Part shown: positions 24,240 through 33,095 of the stretch, in pieces
Layout: each line of letters opens with the position of its first letter
Position numbering within the stretch: position 1 is the stretch's first letter
Origin: Bacillota bacterium
Lineage (GTDB): Bacteria > Bacillota_I > Bacilli_A > Izemoplasmatales > Hujiaoplasmataceae
NCBI GenBank assembly: GCA_018816905.1
Contig: JAHIVB010000008.1
Span: forward strand, 124,001 to 188,000
Length of the DNA: 64,000 bases
Direction: 5' to 3'
Made by a program: the position numbers and the translations under genes
The notes under the pieces: model-generated
What the model was told of the DNA's origin: nothing
Seen by the model: the letters and a program-made list of their open reading frames with translations, nothing else
Databases searched by the model: none

Positions 24240-24707
24240 ATGGAAAACACGTTTAAATTGACGGAAGCAGGCTTGGAAAACCTCAAAAACGAACTTCAAA
24301 ATCTAAAAGAGGTTGACAGAAAAGCAAACCTAGAAGCTTTGAAAGAAGCAAGAGCTCAGGGCGATCTATCTGAAAACGCTGATTACGATGCTGCAAGAGA
24401 TGAGCAAGCTAGAATTGAAGCTAGAATTAAAGAGCTTGAAAACATCTTGAAGCACACGGAATTAATCAAGGATACGAACTCCAGAGTCGTCATGATTGGA
24501 AAGACTGTCGAACTTAAATTCGGGAACAAACCAGACGCCAAAGAATTTACGATAGTCGGACATTTGGAAGCCAATCCTTTGCAAGGCAAAATATCTAATG
24601 AATCGCCATTAGGACGTGCACTAATAGGACATAAAAAAGGTCAAAAAGTAGTGTATAAAGCAGAGACAGGCACTGAAATTTCTGTTGAAATCGTCGATAT
24701 AAAATAA
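24240..24707 (+). CDS. greA: Transcription elongation factor GreA
   Basis: Cleavage factor of 155 residues that rescues backtracked RNA polymerase. The N-terminal coiled coil carries the acidic tip ARAQGDLSENADYDAARDEQ in its conserved form (D and E at the hairpin tip), and the C-terminal FKBP-like domain has SNESPLGRALIGHKKGQKV. AAGGAGACAAAC precedes the start. Confidence 0.97.
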   Translation: MENTFKLTEAGLENLKNELQNLKEVDRKANLEALKEARAQGDLSENADYDAARDEQARIEARIKELENILKHTELIKDTNSRVVMIGKTVELKFGNKPDAKEFTIVGHLEANPLQGKISNESPLGRALIGHKKGQKVVYKAETGTEISVEIVDIK

Positions 24708-24716
24708 CGAGAAAAT

Positions 24717-24740
24717 GAGAAATTTTTCTCTTTTTTCTTT
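24717..24740 (+). terminator. Terminator of greA
   Basis: GAGAAA - TT - TTTCTC followed by a T-rich run. A short A/T-rich stem, so probably leaky into mtnN. Confidence 0.6.
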
Positions 24741-24754
24741 TTTCGGAGGTCAGT

Positions 24755-25447
24755 ATGATTGGAATTATAGGAGCAATGGACAAGGAAATCGAGCTTTTGC
24801 TAAATGAAATGGACATTTATAAAGAAGATCACCTTGCAGACAAGATATTCTATACGGGCATTTTATCCGCAAAAGAAGTAGTCATCGCAAAATCAGGAAT
24901 CGGAAAAGTCAATGCGACGATGACTGCCACTTTAATGTTAGAAAAATATCAAGTCACTACCATCATTAATATCGGAATCGCTGGAGGATTGTCCCCTACA
25001 CAAGTTGGAGACATCGTTATCGCTGATGGGATTTCATATTTTGATGTTGATTTGACTGCAATTGACAACTTGCCATTTGGTCAAATGGCCGATGATCCAC
25101 TCATTGTAGAAACCGATTCCTATTTAAGACAGAAAGCAATCTACGTATTTGAAGATTATAATATCTCAGTTCTTCAAGGTAAATTGGTTTCGGGTGATCA
25201 GTTTGTTACAAACATAGAGATTCTTAAACCGATTTTAAAAGAAATCAAAAACGTTCTTGCTTGTGAAATGGAAGGAATGTCGATTGGGCTCGTATGTCAC
25301 AAGTTCAATATTCCATTTTTATCCATTCGTGGAATCAGCGATGTGATCGATGTTGTAGGTCAAAAAGAAACCTACATGGATTTTTCTGAAAAAATTGCAC
25401 ACACGACCAGTGAGTTTGTTTTGAAGTTCTTAGAGGCACTTGAATGA
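24755..25447 (+). CDS. mtnN: 5'-methylthioadenosine/S-adenosylhomocysteine nucleosidase
   Basis: Nucleosidase of 230 residues that cleaves adenine from methylthioadenosine and S-adenosylhomocysteine, the by-products of SAM-using enzymes. MIGIIGAMDKEIELL is the standard N-terminus; NIGIAGGL and the catalytic ACEMEG (Glu174-type residue) and RGISDVID (catalytic Asp) are present. GGAGG precedes the start. Placement next to several SAM-dependent genes is metabolically sensible. It overlaps the next gene by four bases. Confidence 0.95.
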   Translation: MIGIIGAMDKEIELLLNEMDIYKEDHLADKIFYTGILSAKEVVIAKSGIGKVNATMTATLMLEKYQVTTIINIGIAGGLSPTQVGDIVIADGISYFDVDLTAIDNLPFGQMADDPLIVETDSYLRQKAIYVFEDYNISVLQGKLVSGDQFVTNIEILKPILKEIKNVLACEMEGMSIGLVCHKFNIPFLSIRGISDVIDVVGQKETYMDFSEKIAHTTSEFVLKFLEALE

Positions 25448-26130
25448 AACAAATCATGATTGGAAGCCAAATGGTTGCTTATGAAGTCATTAGAAAAAAA
25501 ATCAAGCATACCTATCTTCGAATCGTCCAAAATCAACTCATCATAACGACTAACAACACGACAAAAGAAGAAGATATCAGAAAATTCATCCTGAAGCATG
25601 AAGATAAACTTCATCAAAGATTGACACAAGAAAAGAAGATTTCACTTTATTCAGATCAGTTTTTGGAATTGTTCGGTGTTCAAATACCTCTCAAAATTCA
25701 AAATGGAAAACGAAATTCACTCAAGATCATTGACAACCTTGCCATATTGACTTGTACGAGTCAAGATGTCGTTTTTAAGGTCATGGAACGATTTTACCAA
25801 AAGGCAGTTATTCATGAATCTGAGGAATTTATCAAAAGTCTTTCTCTAGAAACGAAGAAGCTATTACCACCTGATGGAATCGTGATTAAATCTCAGCTAA
25901 TGAAATCCAGATTTGGAAGCTGTCATATCACCAAAAAAGTCATTAAGTTAAATTCAATTCTTGGTAGATTTGACATGAAATATCTACATTCAACGATTTG
26001 TCATGAGCTTGTTCACTTCAAAATCAAGGGACACCAAAAAGACTTTTACAGGAAATTGTCTTCACTGGACCCCAATTATAAACAAACCAATAACGAACTA
26101 AAAAAAATAGTACAAAGATACGAGGTGTAG
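25444..26130 (+). CDS. YgjP-like zinc metallopeptidase (DUF45, M48-related)
   Basis: Cytosolic protein of 228 residues with the zinc-protease motif CHELVHFKIKGHQKDFY (HELVH plus a downstream His) near residue 185, preceded by SRFGSCHITKKVIKLNS, both characteristic of the YgjP/DUF45 family. Family function is poorly defined. It is coupled to mtnN by an ATGA overlap and lies before the YgiQ gene with two bases between. Confidence 0.88.
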   Translation: MKQIMIGSQMVAYEVIRKKIKHTYLRIVQNQLIITTNNTTKEEDIRKFILKHEDKLHQRLTQEKKISLYSDQFLELFGVQIPLKIQNGKRNSLKIIDNLAILTCTSQDVVFKVMERFYQKAVIHESEEFIKSLSLETKKLLPPDGIVIKSQLMKSRFGSCHITKKVIKLNSILGRFDMKYLHSTICHELVHFKIKGHQKDFYRKLSSLDPNYKQTNNELKKIVQRYEV

Positions 26131-26132
26131 TC

Positions 26133-27956
26133 ATGCCATTTCTTCCGATTTCAAAACAAGAAATGCTCAACTCCGGAATTCAGATTCCGGATTTTGTATT
26201 TGTTTCGGGAGATGCTTATTGTGATCATCCTTCATTTGGAGTAGCTATCATCACTAGGATACTAGAGCGACATGGATATACAGTCTGTATCCTATCACAG
26301 CCCGATGTATATAAAGAGGAATCGTTTTTGGAATTTGGAAAACCTAGATTGGGCTGGCTTATTTCTTCAGGGAACATCGATTCCATGGTCAATCATTACA
26401 CCGTTTCGAAAAGGAAGCGGAAAGTCGATTTTTACACCCCAGGTGGAGTTATGGGTAAACGCCCAGACAGGGCTTTAATCAGATATTCTAACATTGTGAG
26501 GAAACTCGATCCTTCTAACACCATCATCTTAGGCGGTATTGAAGCTTCTTTACGAAGAATGGGACATTACGACTACTGGGATGATACCTTCAGAAAAAGT
26601 GTCTTGATTGAATCGAAAGCTGATTTGCTTGTTTATGGAATGGGAGAAAAAGCAATCATCGAAATTGCGGATAGTTTAAATGCATCAATTTCAAAAACCG
26701 ACCTGATTTATATTAAAGGTACTGTTTTTTCAACTGTCAATCCTGATTATATTTCAAGCGATGCCATTTTGCTTCCATCTTATGAAGAAGTATCAAGAGA
26801 TAAAGTGCTAGCAAATAAATCATACATGATTCAATATACCAATACAGATTCAATCACTTCTAAACAGTTAGTAGAGAAAATAGGCAATGTATTTGTTGTG
26901 CAAAACCCCCCTCAACCCGTCCTAACCGAGTTTGAACTGGACGAGGTCTATCAACTCCCCTATATGAGAGAAGCCCATCCAGAACTTGAAAAACAAGGTC
27001 ATATCAAGGCCATGGATGAAATCAAATTTTCTCTCACCGTCAACCGTGGATGCTTTGGTGGATGTTCCTTCTGTGCCCTCACCATGCATCAGGGAAGAAT
27101 GATGTCTTCGAGAAGTAAAGATTCTGTCATTGAAGAAGCCAAGTTATTGATCTCGGATAAAGAGTTTAAAGGATATATTCACGATGTCGGCGGACCAACC
27201 GCAAATTTCTATCATAAATCTTGTATCAAACAAGAAGAGCACGGTGTATGCAAAACGAAACAATGCCTCCATCCTGCTCCATGCAAAAGTCTCATCGTTG
27301 ATCATGTTGATTATTTAGAGATTTTGCGAGGACTACGCGAACTTGATGGAATCAAAAAAGTATTTGTAAGAAGTGGAATTCGGTATGATTACGTGATGTA
27401 TGATAAAGATGATACCTTCTTTAGAGAATTGGTTGAACATCATGTTTCTGGACAACTTAAAGTCGCTCCAGAACACGTATCTCCCAGAGTGCTTGATAAA
27501 ATGGGAAAACCATCAAGAAAACTCTATGATCGATTTGTGGACAAATTTTACCAAATCACCAAAGAAATCAATAAAGAGCAATACTTGGTTCCTTATCTAA
27601 TGAGTAGTCACCCCGGCAGTGCTATCGAGGATGCGGTTTTACTAGCTGAATATATTCGCGACATGGGTTATAATCCAGAACAAGTTCAAGATTTTTATCC
27701 TACGCCGATGACTTTATCGACAATGATGTATTATACTGGCATGGACCCCAGAACAAACGAGCCGGTTTATGTAGCAAAAACCCCACACGAAAAAGCGCTT
27801 CAACGAGCTTTGATTCAATATCGAGATCCGAAAAACTATGATTTGGTGAACGAAGCGTTGATTAGTGCCAAACGTTTTGATTTAATCGGTAACGAGCCTC
27901 ATTGTCTCATTCGTCCAAAACAAAATACGAGGAATTTCTATGGAAAAACACATTGA
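26133..27956 (+). CDS. YgiQ-family radical SAM protein
   Basis: Large radical SAM protein of 607 residues. The cluster motif is NRGCFGGCSFCALTMHQGR (C-x3-C-x2-C) near residue 312. The N-terminal block FVFVSGDAYCDHPSFG and the later QVQDFYPTPMTLSTMMYYTG are typical of YgiQ/UPF0313. The reaction is unknown. The extra cysteine group CKTKQCLHPAPC near residue 375 is also a family feature. GAGGTG precedes the start. Its 3' end overlaps the thioesterase gene by 17 bases. Confidence 0.9.
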   Translation: MPFLPISKQEMLNSGIQIPDFVFVSGDAYCDHPSFGVAIITRILERHGYTVCILSQPDVYKEESFLEFGKPRLGWLISSGNIDSMVNHYTVSKRKRKVDFYTPGGVMGKRPDRALIRYSNIVRKLDPSNTIILGGIEASLRRMGHYDYWDDTFRKSVLIESKADLLVYGMGEKAIIEIADSLNASISKTDLIYIKGTVFSTVNPDYISSDAILLPSYEEVSRDKVLANKSYMIQYTNTDSITSKQLVEKIGNVFVVQNPPQPVLTEFELDEVYQLPYMREAHPELEKQGHIKAMDEIKFSLTVNRGCFGGCSFCALTMHQGRMMSSRSKDSVIEEAKLLISDKEFKGYIHDVGGPTANFYHKSCIKQEEHGVCKTKQCLHPAPCKSLIVDHVDYLEILRGLRELDGIKKVFVRSGIRYDYVMYDKDDTFFRELVEHHVSGQLKVAPEHVSPRVLDKMGKPSRKLYDRFVDKFYQITKEINKEQYLVPYLMSSHPGSAIEDAVLLAEYIRDMGYNPEQVQDFYPTPMTLSTMMYYTGMDPRTNEPVYVAKTPHEKALQRALIQYRDPKNYDLVNEALISAKRFDLIGNEPHCLIRPKQNTRNFYGKTH

Positions 27957-28671
27957 GTATTTCAAAGTAGAAGTCGATGACGTCAGCGTCAATCATGAAA
28001 TGAAAATCAATGTTCTACAGAAAAAAATTCAAAATGTATCTGACAATCATGGATCTATACTAGGATTTGGTTTTGATGACATGTCCAACATCGGTCTTTT
28101 TTGGGTAGTAACAAGGTTGACTGTTGAGATATTACGGTTGCCCATATTAAATGAATCATTTCGAATCGAAACATGGTTGGAAACACCAGGTAGAGTCGGA
28201 ATTAATCGTTATTATAAACTTTTCGTAGAAAATGAATTGATAGTCTACGGAGTGGCAAAGTGGGCACTTGTGAACAGAAATACACTGACCGTTGAAAGAC
28301 TCGATCAATTCGATTTCATGAATGAGATTGATTATCTTGATGAGGTGCTTTCATTTCGATTACCCGTACTCAAAAAACTACAGAGAAGGAATACAGAAGA
28401 TCAACATCTTACAATCAGGCTTTGTGCTACAAAAGAGATGTTGGATCATAACAATCATGTAAACAATACAGAATACATAAAAATGGCATTGGAAGAGTTT
28501 AACGATCTTCGTAAAATCAGAATGTATCAAATCTCTTATGGGGTTGCAATCTATGAGGGACAAACAATTGAAATGACTCGTTATTCTGAAGATTCAGAGA
28601 CTTATGTCGAAGGATATGTCATTGATGCCTTCGGCTCGAGAAATCTGTCTTTTCAAGTCAGAATTCTTTAA
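27940..28671 (+). CDS. Acyl-ACP thioesterase
   Basis: Double-hotdog enzyme of 243 residues that releases free fatty acids from acyl carrier protein, similar to bacterial FatA/FatB-type thioesterases. Visible are the N-terminal hotdog with WVVTRLTVEILRLP, ETWLETPGRVGINRYYKL and AKWALVNRNTL, and the second-hotdog active region DHNNHVNNTEYIKMALE. It starts inside the YgiQ gene with ACGAGGAATTTCT as binding site and ends at a strong terminator. Free fatty acid release could matter for membrane adaptation; that is inference. Confidence 0.87.
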   Translation: MEKHIEYFKVEVDDVSVNHEMKINVLQKKIQNVSDNHGSILGFGFDDMSNIGLFWVVTRLTVEILRLPILNESFRIETWLETPGRVGINRYYKLFVENELIVYGVAKWALVNRNTLTVERLDQFDFMNEIDYLDEVLSFRLPVLKKLQRRNTEDQHLTIRLCATKEMLDHNNHVNNTEYIKMALEEFNDLRKIRMYQISYGVAIYEGQTIEMTRYSEDSETYVEGYVIDAFGSRNLSFQVRIL

Positions 28672-28693
28672 CGATTTTATCAATTTCAAAAAA

Positions 28694-28720
28694 TGGATGT
28701 AGAAACATCCCTTTTTTTTG
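28694..28720 (+). terminator. Terminator of the mtnN-thioesterase unit
   Basis: GGATGT - AGAA - ACATCC followed by CTTTTTTTT. Confidence 0.88.
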
Positions 28721-28736
28721 TTCCATCAAGAAAAAA

Positions 28737-28766
28737 TTGGACTTTTCTTGTTTTTTTCGGTATAAT
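28737..28766 (+). promoter_or_regulatory. Promoter of the yqeG-yqeH operon
   Basis: -35 TTGGAC (28737-28742), 18 bases, -10 TATAAT (28761-28766). Confidence 0.7.
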
Positions 28767-28790
28767 AATAGTAATGTTCGGAGGGTATTC

Positions 28791-29351
28791 ATGATTGATT
28801 TAATGATAAGAGAAAACCTATTTTACCCCGATGATTTTAAGAAGACCGTCTATGACATTGATTATGTGACGCTCAAAGAAAAAGGTATCAAAGCAATCCT
28901 GATCGATCTGGACAATACGCTGATTCCTTATGACGAAACATTGCCAAATCAACGGATACATGAGTTGTTCGAGCATATCGATCAACTCGGATTTGAAATC
29001 ATCATCATTTCAAACAACCATCTCAATCGAGTAGAATCTTTTGCGAAAAAACTCGATGCAAGATTTATATGCAGTGCAAAAAAACCTTTAAAAAGAGGGT
29101 TTCAAAGAGCGATGGCTTTACTCGATATTCAAAATCCGAAAGAAATCTGTGTTATAGGTGACCAATTTATGACCGATGTTTTTGGCGGAAAGAGAATGGG
29201 ATTTTACGTAATCGTCGTCAATGCTATCAAGAGAAATGTCGAGAAATGGTATACCAAAATGAATCGACAATTGGAAAAACGAATGATCAAACGAATCAAA
29301 AGACATAAACCCGAGATGTACATAAGGCTAGGGCTAAACGAAAAGAGGTAG
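28791..29351 (+). CDS. yqeG: YqeG-family HAD phosphatase
   Basis: HAD-superfamily type IIIA hydrolase of 186 residues. Motif I is ILIDLDNTLIPYDE, motif II IIISNNH, motif III KKPLKRGF and motif IV IGDQFMTDVFGGKRMG, all complete. The physiological substrate is not established; some relatives dephosphorylate phosphatidylglycerophosphate. CGGAGGG precedes ATG 28791, which is preferred to an upstream frame extension that overlaps the promoter. It heads the yqe operon. Confidence 0.9.
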   Translation: MIDLMIRENLFYPDDFKKTVYDIDYVTLKEKGIKAILIDLDNTLIPYDETLPNQRIHELFEHIDQLGFEIIIISNNHLNRVESFAKKLDARFICSAKKPLKRGFQRAMALLDIQNPKEICVIGDQFMTDVFGGKRMGFYVIVVNAIKRNVEKWYTKMNRQLEKRMIKRIKRHKPEMYIRLGLNEKR

Positions 29352-29356
29352 GTTTG

Positions 29357-30475
29357 ATGGGGGAATTATACTGTAAAGGCTGTGGAGCGTTAATTCAACA
29401 CGATGACAAAACGCTTCCTGGATTTGTATCTGAAAAAGTAATGGCTACGAGTGATTCCAAAGCTGTTTTTTGTCAACGTTGTCATAGGATTAGACATTAC
29501 AGTGAAATGATTACATATTCGGTTACGAATGATGAATATTCCGACATCATTAATGAAATTGCAAAAGAAAATGCATTAATTGTAAAAATAGTAGATATTT
29601 TCGATTTCACTGGTTCGTTTGTTCCTGCAATCAAAAGATTGACTGGGAATGAGGATGTTATTTTGGTTGGTAACAAAATGGATTTACTACCAAAAAATGT
29701 GAAACCGGAACGAATTCTCAATTGGCTGAAAACAATGCTTGCGAACGAAGGATTTACTGTCCTAGATTCGATTTTGATTTCTGCGAAATATGGAAACAAT
29801 TTCGATGATTTAATGGACTTGATCTTAAAGCATAAAGGAAATAGAAACGTTTACCTTGTTGGTTCCAATAACGTAGGTAAATCGAGAATCATCAATCAAA
29901 TCCTTAAAAGATATTTAGGAATGCCTACGGATGTTGTTACAGTTTCTTCACAACCAGGTACGACAATTGGTCTCATTGGGTTCCCGCTTCTTGACGGTAC
30001 GATGATATATGATACACCAGGTGTCATCAATAAGCATCAATATACTTATTATTTGACTAGACCTTCTTATAAATTAACCGTTCCGAAAAAAGAGATTAAG
30101 CCTTTAATTTTTCAATTGAATGAAGGGCAGACCTTATTCTTTGGTGGTTTAGCAAGAATCGACATTATCAACGGGGAAACCGGAGATAAAGTCAATGTTG
30201 TAACCTATTTTGCAAATACCCTTAACATCCATAGAACAAAAACCGCAAAAGCAGACGATTTATATGAAAGCAAACTATACTCGCTTTTGACTCCTCCGTT
30301 CAATCCGGAAGAAGCGGTTCCCAAATGGGTCGTACATGATTTTAAGATTCGTGACAACCTAAAATACGACATTGTATTTTCAGGACTTGGCTTCTTAACC
30401 ATTCGTGCACCTTTTTATGTGAAAGTACACGCTCCTTTTGTTGTAGGAGTGTATGCAAGACCGGCAATTATCTGA
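29357..30475 (+). CDS. yqeH: Ribosome biogenesis GTPase YqeH
   Basis: Circularly permuted GTPase of 372 residues needed for 30S subunit assembly. An N-terminal zinc finger (CKGCG ... CQRCHRIRHY) comes first. The GTPase motifs appear in permuted order: G4 GNKMDLLPK, G5-like ISAKYG, then G1 GSNNVGKSRI, G2 and G3 DTPGV. The C-terminal domain includes FFGGLARID. AGAGGTAGG precedes ATG 29357; a TTG three bases earlier is the alternative. The stop shares a base with the yqeK start. Confidence 0.94.
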   Translation: MGELYCKGCGALIQHDDKTLPGFVSEKVMATSDSKAVFCQRCHRIRHYSEMITYSVTNDEYSDIINEIAKENALIVKIVDIFDFTGSFVPAIKRLTGNEDVILVGNKMDLLPKNVKPERILNWLKTMLANEGFTVLDSILISAKYGNNFDDLMDLILKHKGNRNVYLVGSNNVGKSRIINQILKRYLGMPTDVVTVSSQPGTTIGLIGFPLLDGTMIYDTPGVINKHQYTYYLTRPSYKLTVPKKEIKPLIFQLNEGQTLFFGGLARIDIINGETGDKVNVVTYFANTLNIHRTKTAKADDLYESKLYSLLTPPFNPEEAVPKWVVHDFKIRDNLKYDIVFSGLGFLTIRAPFYVKVHAPFVVGVYARPAII

Positions 30476-31053
30476 TGATTGAAGAATCTTTTGCCAAGCA
30501 ATTGGCGTATTCAGAACTTGAAGAGCACAAAATAAGATGGAACCATACCGAACACGTGGTTGCTTTAGCTAAAAGGCTTGCAATTCACTATGGTATGGAT
30601 TCTAGAAAAGCTGCAGTCGCAGGTTATTTGCACGACGCTACCAAATATTGGTCCATCAAAAAAATGAAATCAGTGATTTCGGCGTACTATTCTAATGATT
30701 TCATCTCTTCCTGGCCAGAACCAACACTTCACGCTGTCAGCGGAGCTGCTTTCGCTCGAAGCAACGGTGTTGAAGAAGAAGACGTCCTTCTTGCCATATT
30801 GTTTCATCCAACTGGTAGGAAACAGATGAGTTTGCTTGAAAAGATTTTATTTGTCGCAGATTATGCGGAAGAATCTCGTGCTTTTGAAAATAAAGACATT
30901 GCAAAGACCGCGTTTGTCGACTTGGACAAGGCGGTCTATGATATATTACAAGGTAAAATGAGCCATTTGAGTCGACATTCAGAGAAAATCAGCTCGAATT
31001 CACTTGAAGCGCTTGCTTATTACCAAAATCTGATGAATGGAGGAATGGAATGA
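30475..31053 (+). CDS. yqeK: HD-domain hydrolase YqeK (Ap4A hydrolase type)
   Basis: HD-domain metallohydrolase of 192 residues; members hydrolyse diadenosine tetraphosphate symmetrically. The metal site is built from RWNHTEHVVALAKRLA, AGYLHDATK (HD), a downstream HAVSGAAFAR and LFVADYAEESR. In most Firmicutes nadD lies just before yqeK; here yqeK directly follows yqeH, so nadD, yhbY and aroE are missing from the cluster. It overlaps rsfS by four bases. Confidence 0.92.
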   Translation: MIEESFAKQLAYSELEEHKIRWNHTEHVVALAKRLAIHYGMDSRKAAVAGYLHDATKYWSIKKMKSVISAYYSNDFISSWPEPTLHAVSGAAFARSNGVEEEDVLLAILFHPTGRKQMSLLEKILFVADYAEESRAFENKDIAKTAFVDLDKAVYDILQGKMSHLSRHSEKISSNSLEALAYYQNLMNGGME

Positions 31054-31397
31054 CACCGTTCTTAAACACCGTAGTGAATGCACTGGATGATCTAAGGCTC
31101 AAAGATATTCGTGTCTATGATTTTCACAATGCATCTCCTTATTATGATTATCAAATTGTCGCATCAGCCTCAAACGAACGTCAGGTTCATGCTTCAATTA
31201 ACAAAATTTCTCAAGTCTTGCCACTGGGCGCTTCTTTAAAAGTTGAAGGTAAATCAGACAATCGATGGTTGTTGTTTGATCTCGGTGACATCTTGGTACA
31301 TGTCATGCATCAAGAAACAAGAGAATACTATCAAATAGAAAAATTGTTTGTCGAAAGAGATCAAATCTCTATCAGTGGTCTCATGAATGAACTATGA
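31050..31397 (+). CDS. rsfS: Ribosome silencing factor RsfS
   Basis: Small protein of 115 residues that binds L14 of the 50S subunit and blocks subunit joining under starvation. The family pattern is present: DIRVYDFHNASPYYDYQIVA, SNERQVHASI and WLLFDLGDILVHVMHQETR with the LYxIEKL-like YYQIEKLF end. It is coupled on both sides: ATGA overlap with yqeK and an 11-base overlap with the methyltransferase. Confidence 0.93.
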   Translation: MTPFLNTVVNALDDLRLKDIRVYDFHNASPYYDYQIVASASNERQVHASINKISQVLPLGASLKVEGKSDNRWLLFDLGDILVHVMHQETREYYQIEKLFVERDQISISGLMNEL

Positions 31398-32064
31398 TTT
31401 ATTAGCGACGTTCTATGATGCTTTTATCGATCCGGACGTCTATGACGAATACTTAAGAATTCTTGAAAAATACACTTCAAGAGGAACACTTCTGGATATT
31501 GGATGTGGTACAGGCACATTAGCTTTAGAGTTCGCTAGAACTGGATTTGAAGTGACTGCTACGGACTTAAGTGAAGAGATGCTTCATGTTGTTTCTTATC
31601 GTGCGAATGAAGAGAAAATAGATTTGGAGATTGCGGTATATGATCTTCTTGATCCGATACCTTTAAAATATGACGTTATAACCGCATCTATGGATGTGAT
31701 CAATCATCTTTCCGATTTAGAAGATGTCGCATTTGGTTTTACAAACATCTATGATGCATTAAATCAAAACGGGATTTTCGTGTTCGATGTTTTAAGTGCA
31801 GAATATATCGACGCTCTGGATGGATATGATGAAGAAGACGAAGAGTATCATTTTCACTGGGAATCTCACAAAGGTGAGAGAGATCATAGCATCATTCACA
31901 CCATCAAACTGAATATTGACGAACAGGTAGAATCCGTTCAAATATTCGAACAAACCTTCGATACTCAAAAATATGAAGAAATTTTATTGAAAGTCGGATT
32001 TCAAGTTTTAGAACGAATATACATGCCTGAACGTACCATTTATGTAGTTCAGAGAACAGAATAA
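31387..32064 (+). CDS. yqeM: YqeM-type class I SAM-dependent methyltransferase
   Basis: Methyltransferase of 225 residues. SAM motif I is TLLDIGCGTGTLALEFA, followed by TATDLSEEMLHVV, and MDVINHL in motif III. Substrate is unknown; the gene regularly follows rsfS in Firmicutes. Length and the central acidic stretch (DGYDEEDEEYHFHW) are normal for YqeM. It overlaps the rsfS end; a 44-base gap follows before comEA. Confidence 0.9.
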   Translation: MNYDLLATFYDAFIDPDVYDEYLRILEKYTSRGTLLDIGCGTGTLALEFARTGFEVTATDLSEEMLHVVSYRANEEKIDLEIAVYDLLDPIPLKYDVITASMDVINHLSDLEDVAFGFTNIYDALNQNGIFVFDVLSAEYIDALDGYDEEDEEYHFHWESHKGERDHSIIHTIKLNIDEQVESVQIFEQTFDTQKYEEILLKVGFQVLERIYMPERTIYVVQRTE

Positions 32065-32108
32065 AGAATTTCATTTATGCTTGCGTAATATCTGTGTGAG
32101 GTGATCAT

Positions 32109-33095
32109 ATGATTTCATTCATACAGAAATACGGAGGCTTTTTTTTATTATTTCTTGGAATTATCGGCATCGTTTTCCTGGGACTCAAAAGTCAATCTAC
32201 TGAAGTCTATGCTTTGACAACTGAGATTGTAGACTATGGTAACACTTCAGTCGTTTCAACTGAAAACTCAGTATTCTATGTCGACGTCAAAGGTGAGGTT
32301 GAATATCCAGGAGTCTATAGCGCAGGGGCACAGATGAGAATTGCTGATGTAATTAATCTGGCTGGAGGACTGACTCAAAATGCCGATGTGTCAGAAATCA
32401 ATCTATCGAAAAATATTTATGACCAAATGGTAATCTATATTCCTTCCTCGATTGAAAATGAAGAAACTTTAAATGCACATCAGTATTATGTGGATATTAA
32501 GGGAGCTGTATTACACCCAGGTGTTTATATGGTTCCTCAAGGAACGAGAGTATATGAAGTCATTGCTTTGAGTGGGGGATTTCTAGACAATGCAGATTCA
32601 AGCAGTTTAAATTTAAGCCAATTGCTTGTCGATGAGATGGTTCTTTTCGTTAAAGAGAAAAATGTGGAAAACACCGTTTCGTTAGTTAAATTTACCGTCT
32701 ACATTGGAGGCGAGGTGTTTAGACCCAGTGAATACGAGGTGGACGAAACGGATACTTTACAAGATTTGATTACCATGTCTGGCGGACTTACTGATGAAGC
32801 AGATACTCTTAATTTGTTGATGAATATGCCTCTCTATGACGGTTTGGAAATCATCATTCCTTCGATAGACGTTGAAAGTAATACCATCCCTATCGTACAA
32901 AGTGGTCTTGTGAACATCAATACGGCATCTCTTGAAGAGTTGATGGAGCTAAAGGGAATCGGAATCATTCTTGGGCAAAGGATTATCGATTATAGAGCAG
33001 AATACGGCTTCTTTGATTCGATTGAAGACATCATGAAAGTATCAGGAATCAAGTCGAGCATCTATGAAGACATTTTTGAAGATATTACAGTTTGA
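32109..33095 (+). CDS. comEA: ComEA-like DNA-binding protein with three SLBB domains
   Basis: Membrane-anchored DNA receptor of natural transformation, 328 residues. One membrane segment (residues 9-26) is followed by three SLBB units spaced about 70 residues apart: 55-113 (VDVKGEVEYPGVY), 126-182 (VDIKGAVLHPGVY) and 195-252 (VYIGGEVFRPSEY). The C-terminal helix-hairpin-helix pair (266-327) has VNINTASLEELMELKGIG. Typical Firmicutes ComEA has one SLBB and about 200 residues, so the triplication is unusual. GTGAGGTGAT precedes the start. It overlaps comEC, its usual partner. Confidence 0.9.
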   Translation: MISFIQKYGGFFLLFLGIIGIVFLGLKSQSTEVYALTTEIVDYGNTSVVSTENSVFYVDVKGEVEYPGVYSAGAQMRIADVINLAGGLTQNADVSEINLSKNIYDQMVIYIPSSIENEETLNAHQYYVDIKGAVLHPGVYMVPQGTRVYEVIALSGGFLDNADSSSLNLSQLLVDEMVLFVKEKNVENTVSLVKFTVYIGGEVFRPSEYEVDETDTLQDLITMSGGLTDEADTLNLLMNMPLYDGLEIIIPSIDVESNTIPIVQSGLVNINTASLEELMELKGIGIILGQRIIDYRAEYGFFDSIEDIMKVSGIKSSIYEDIFEDITV

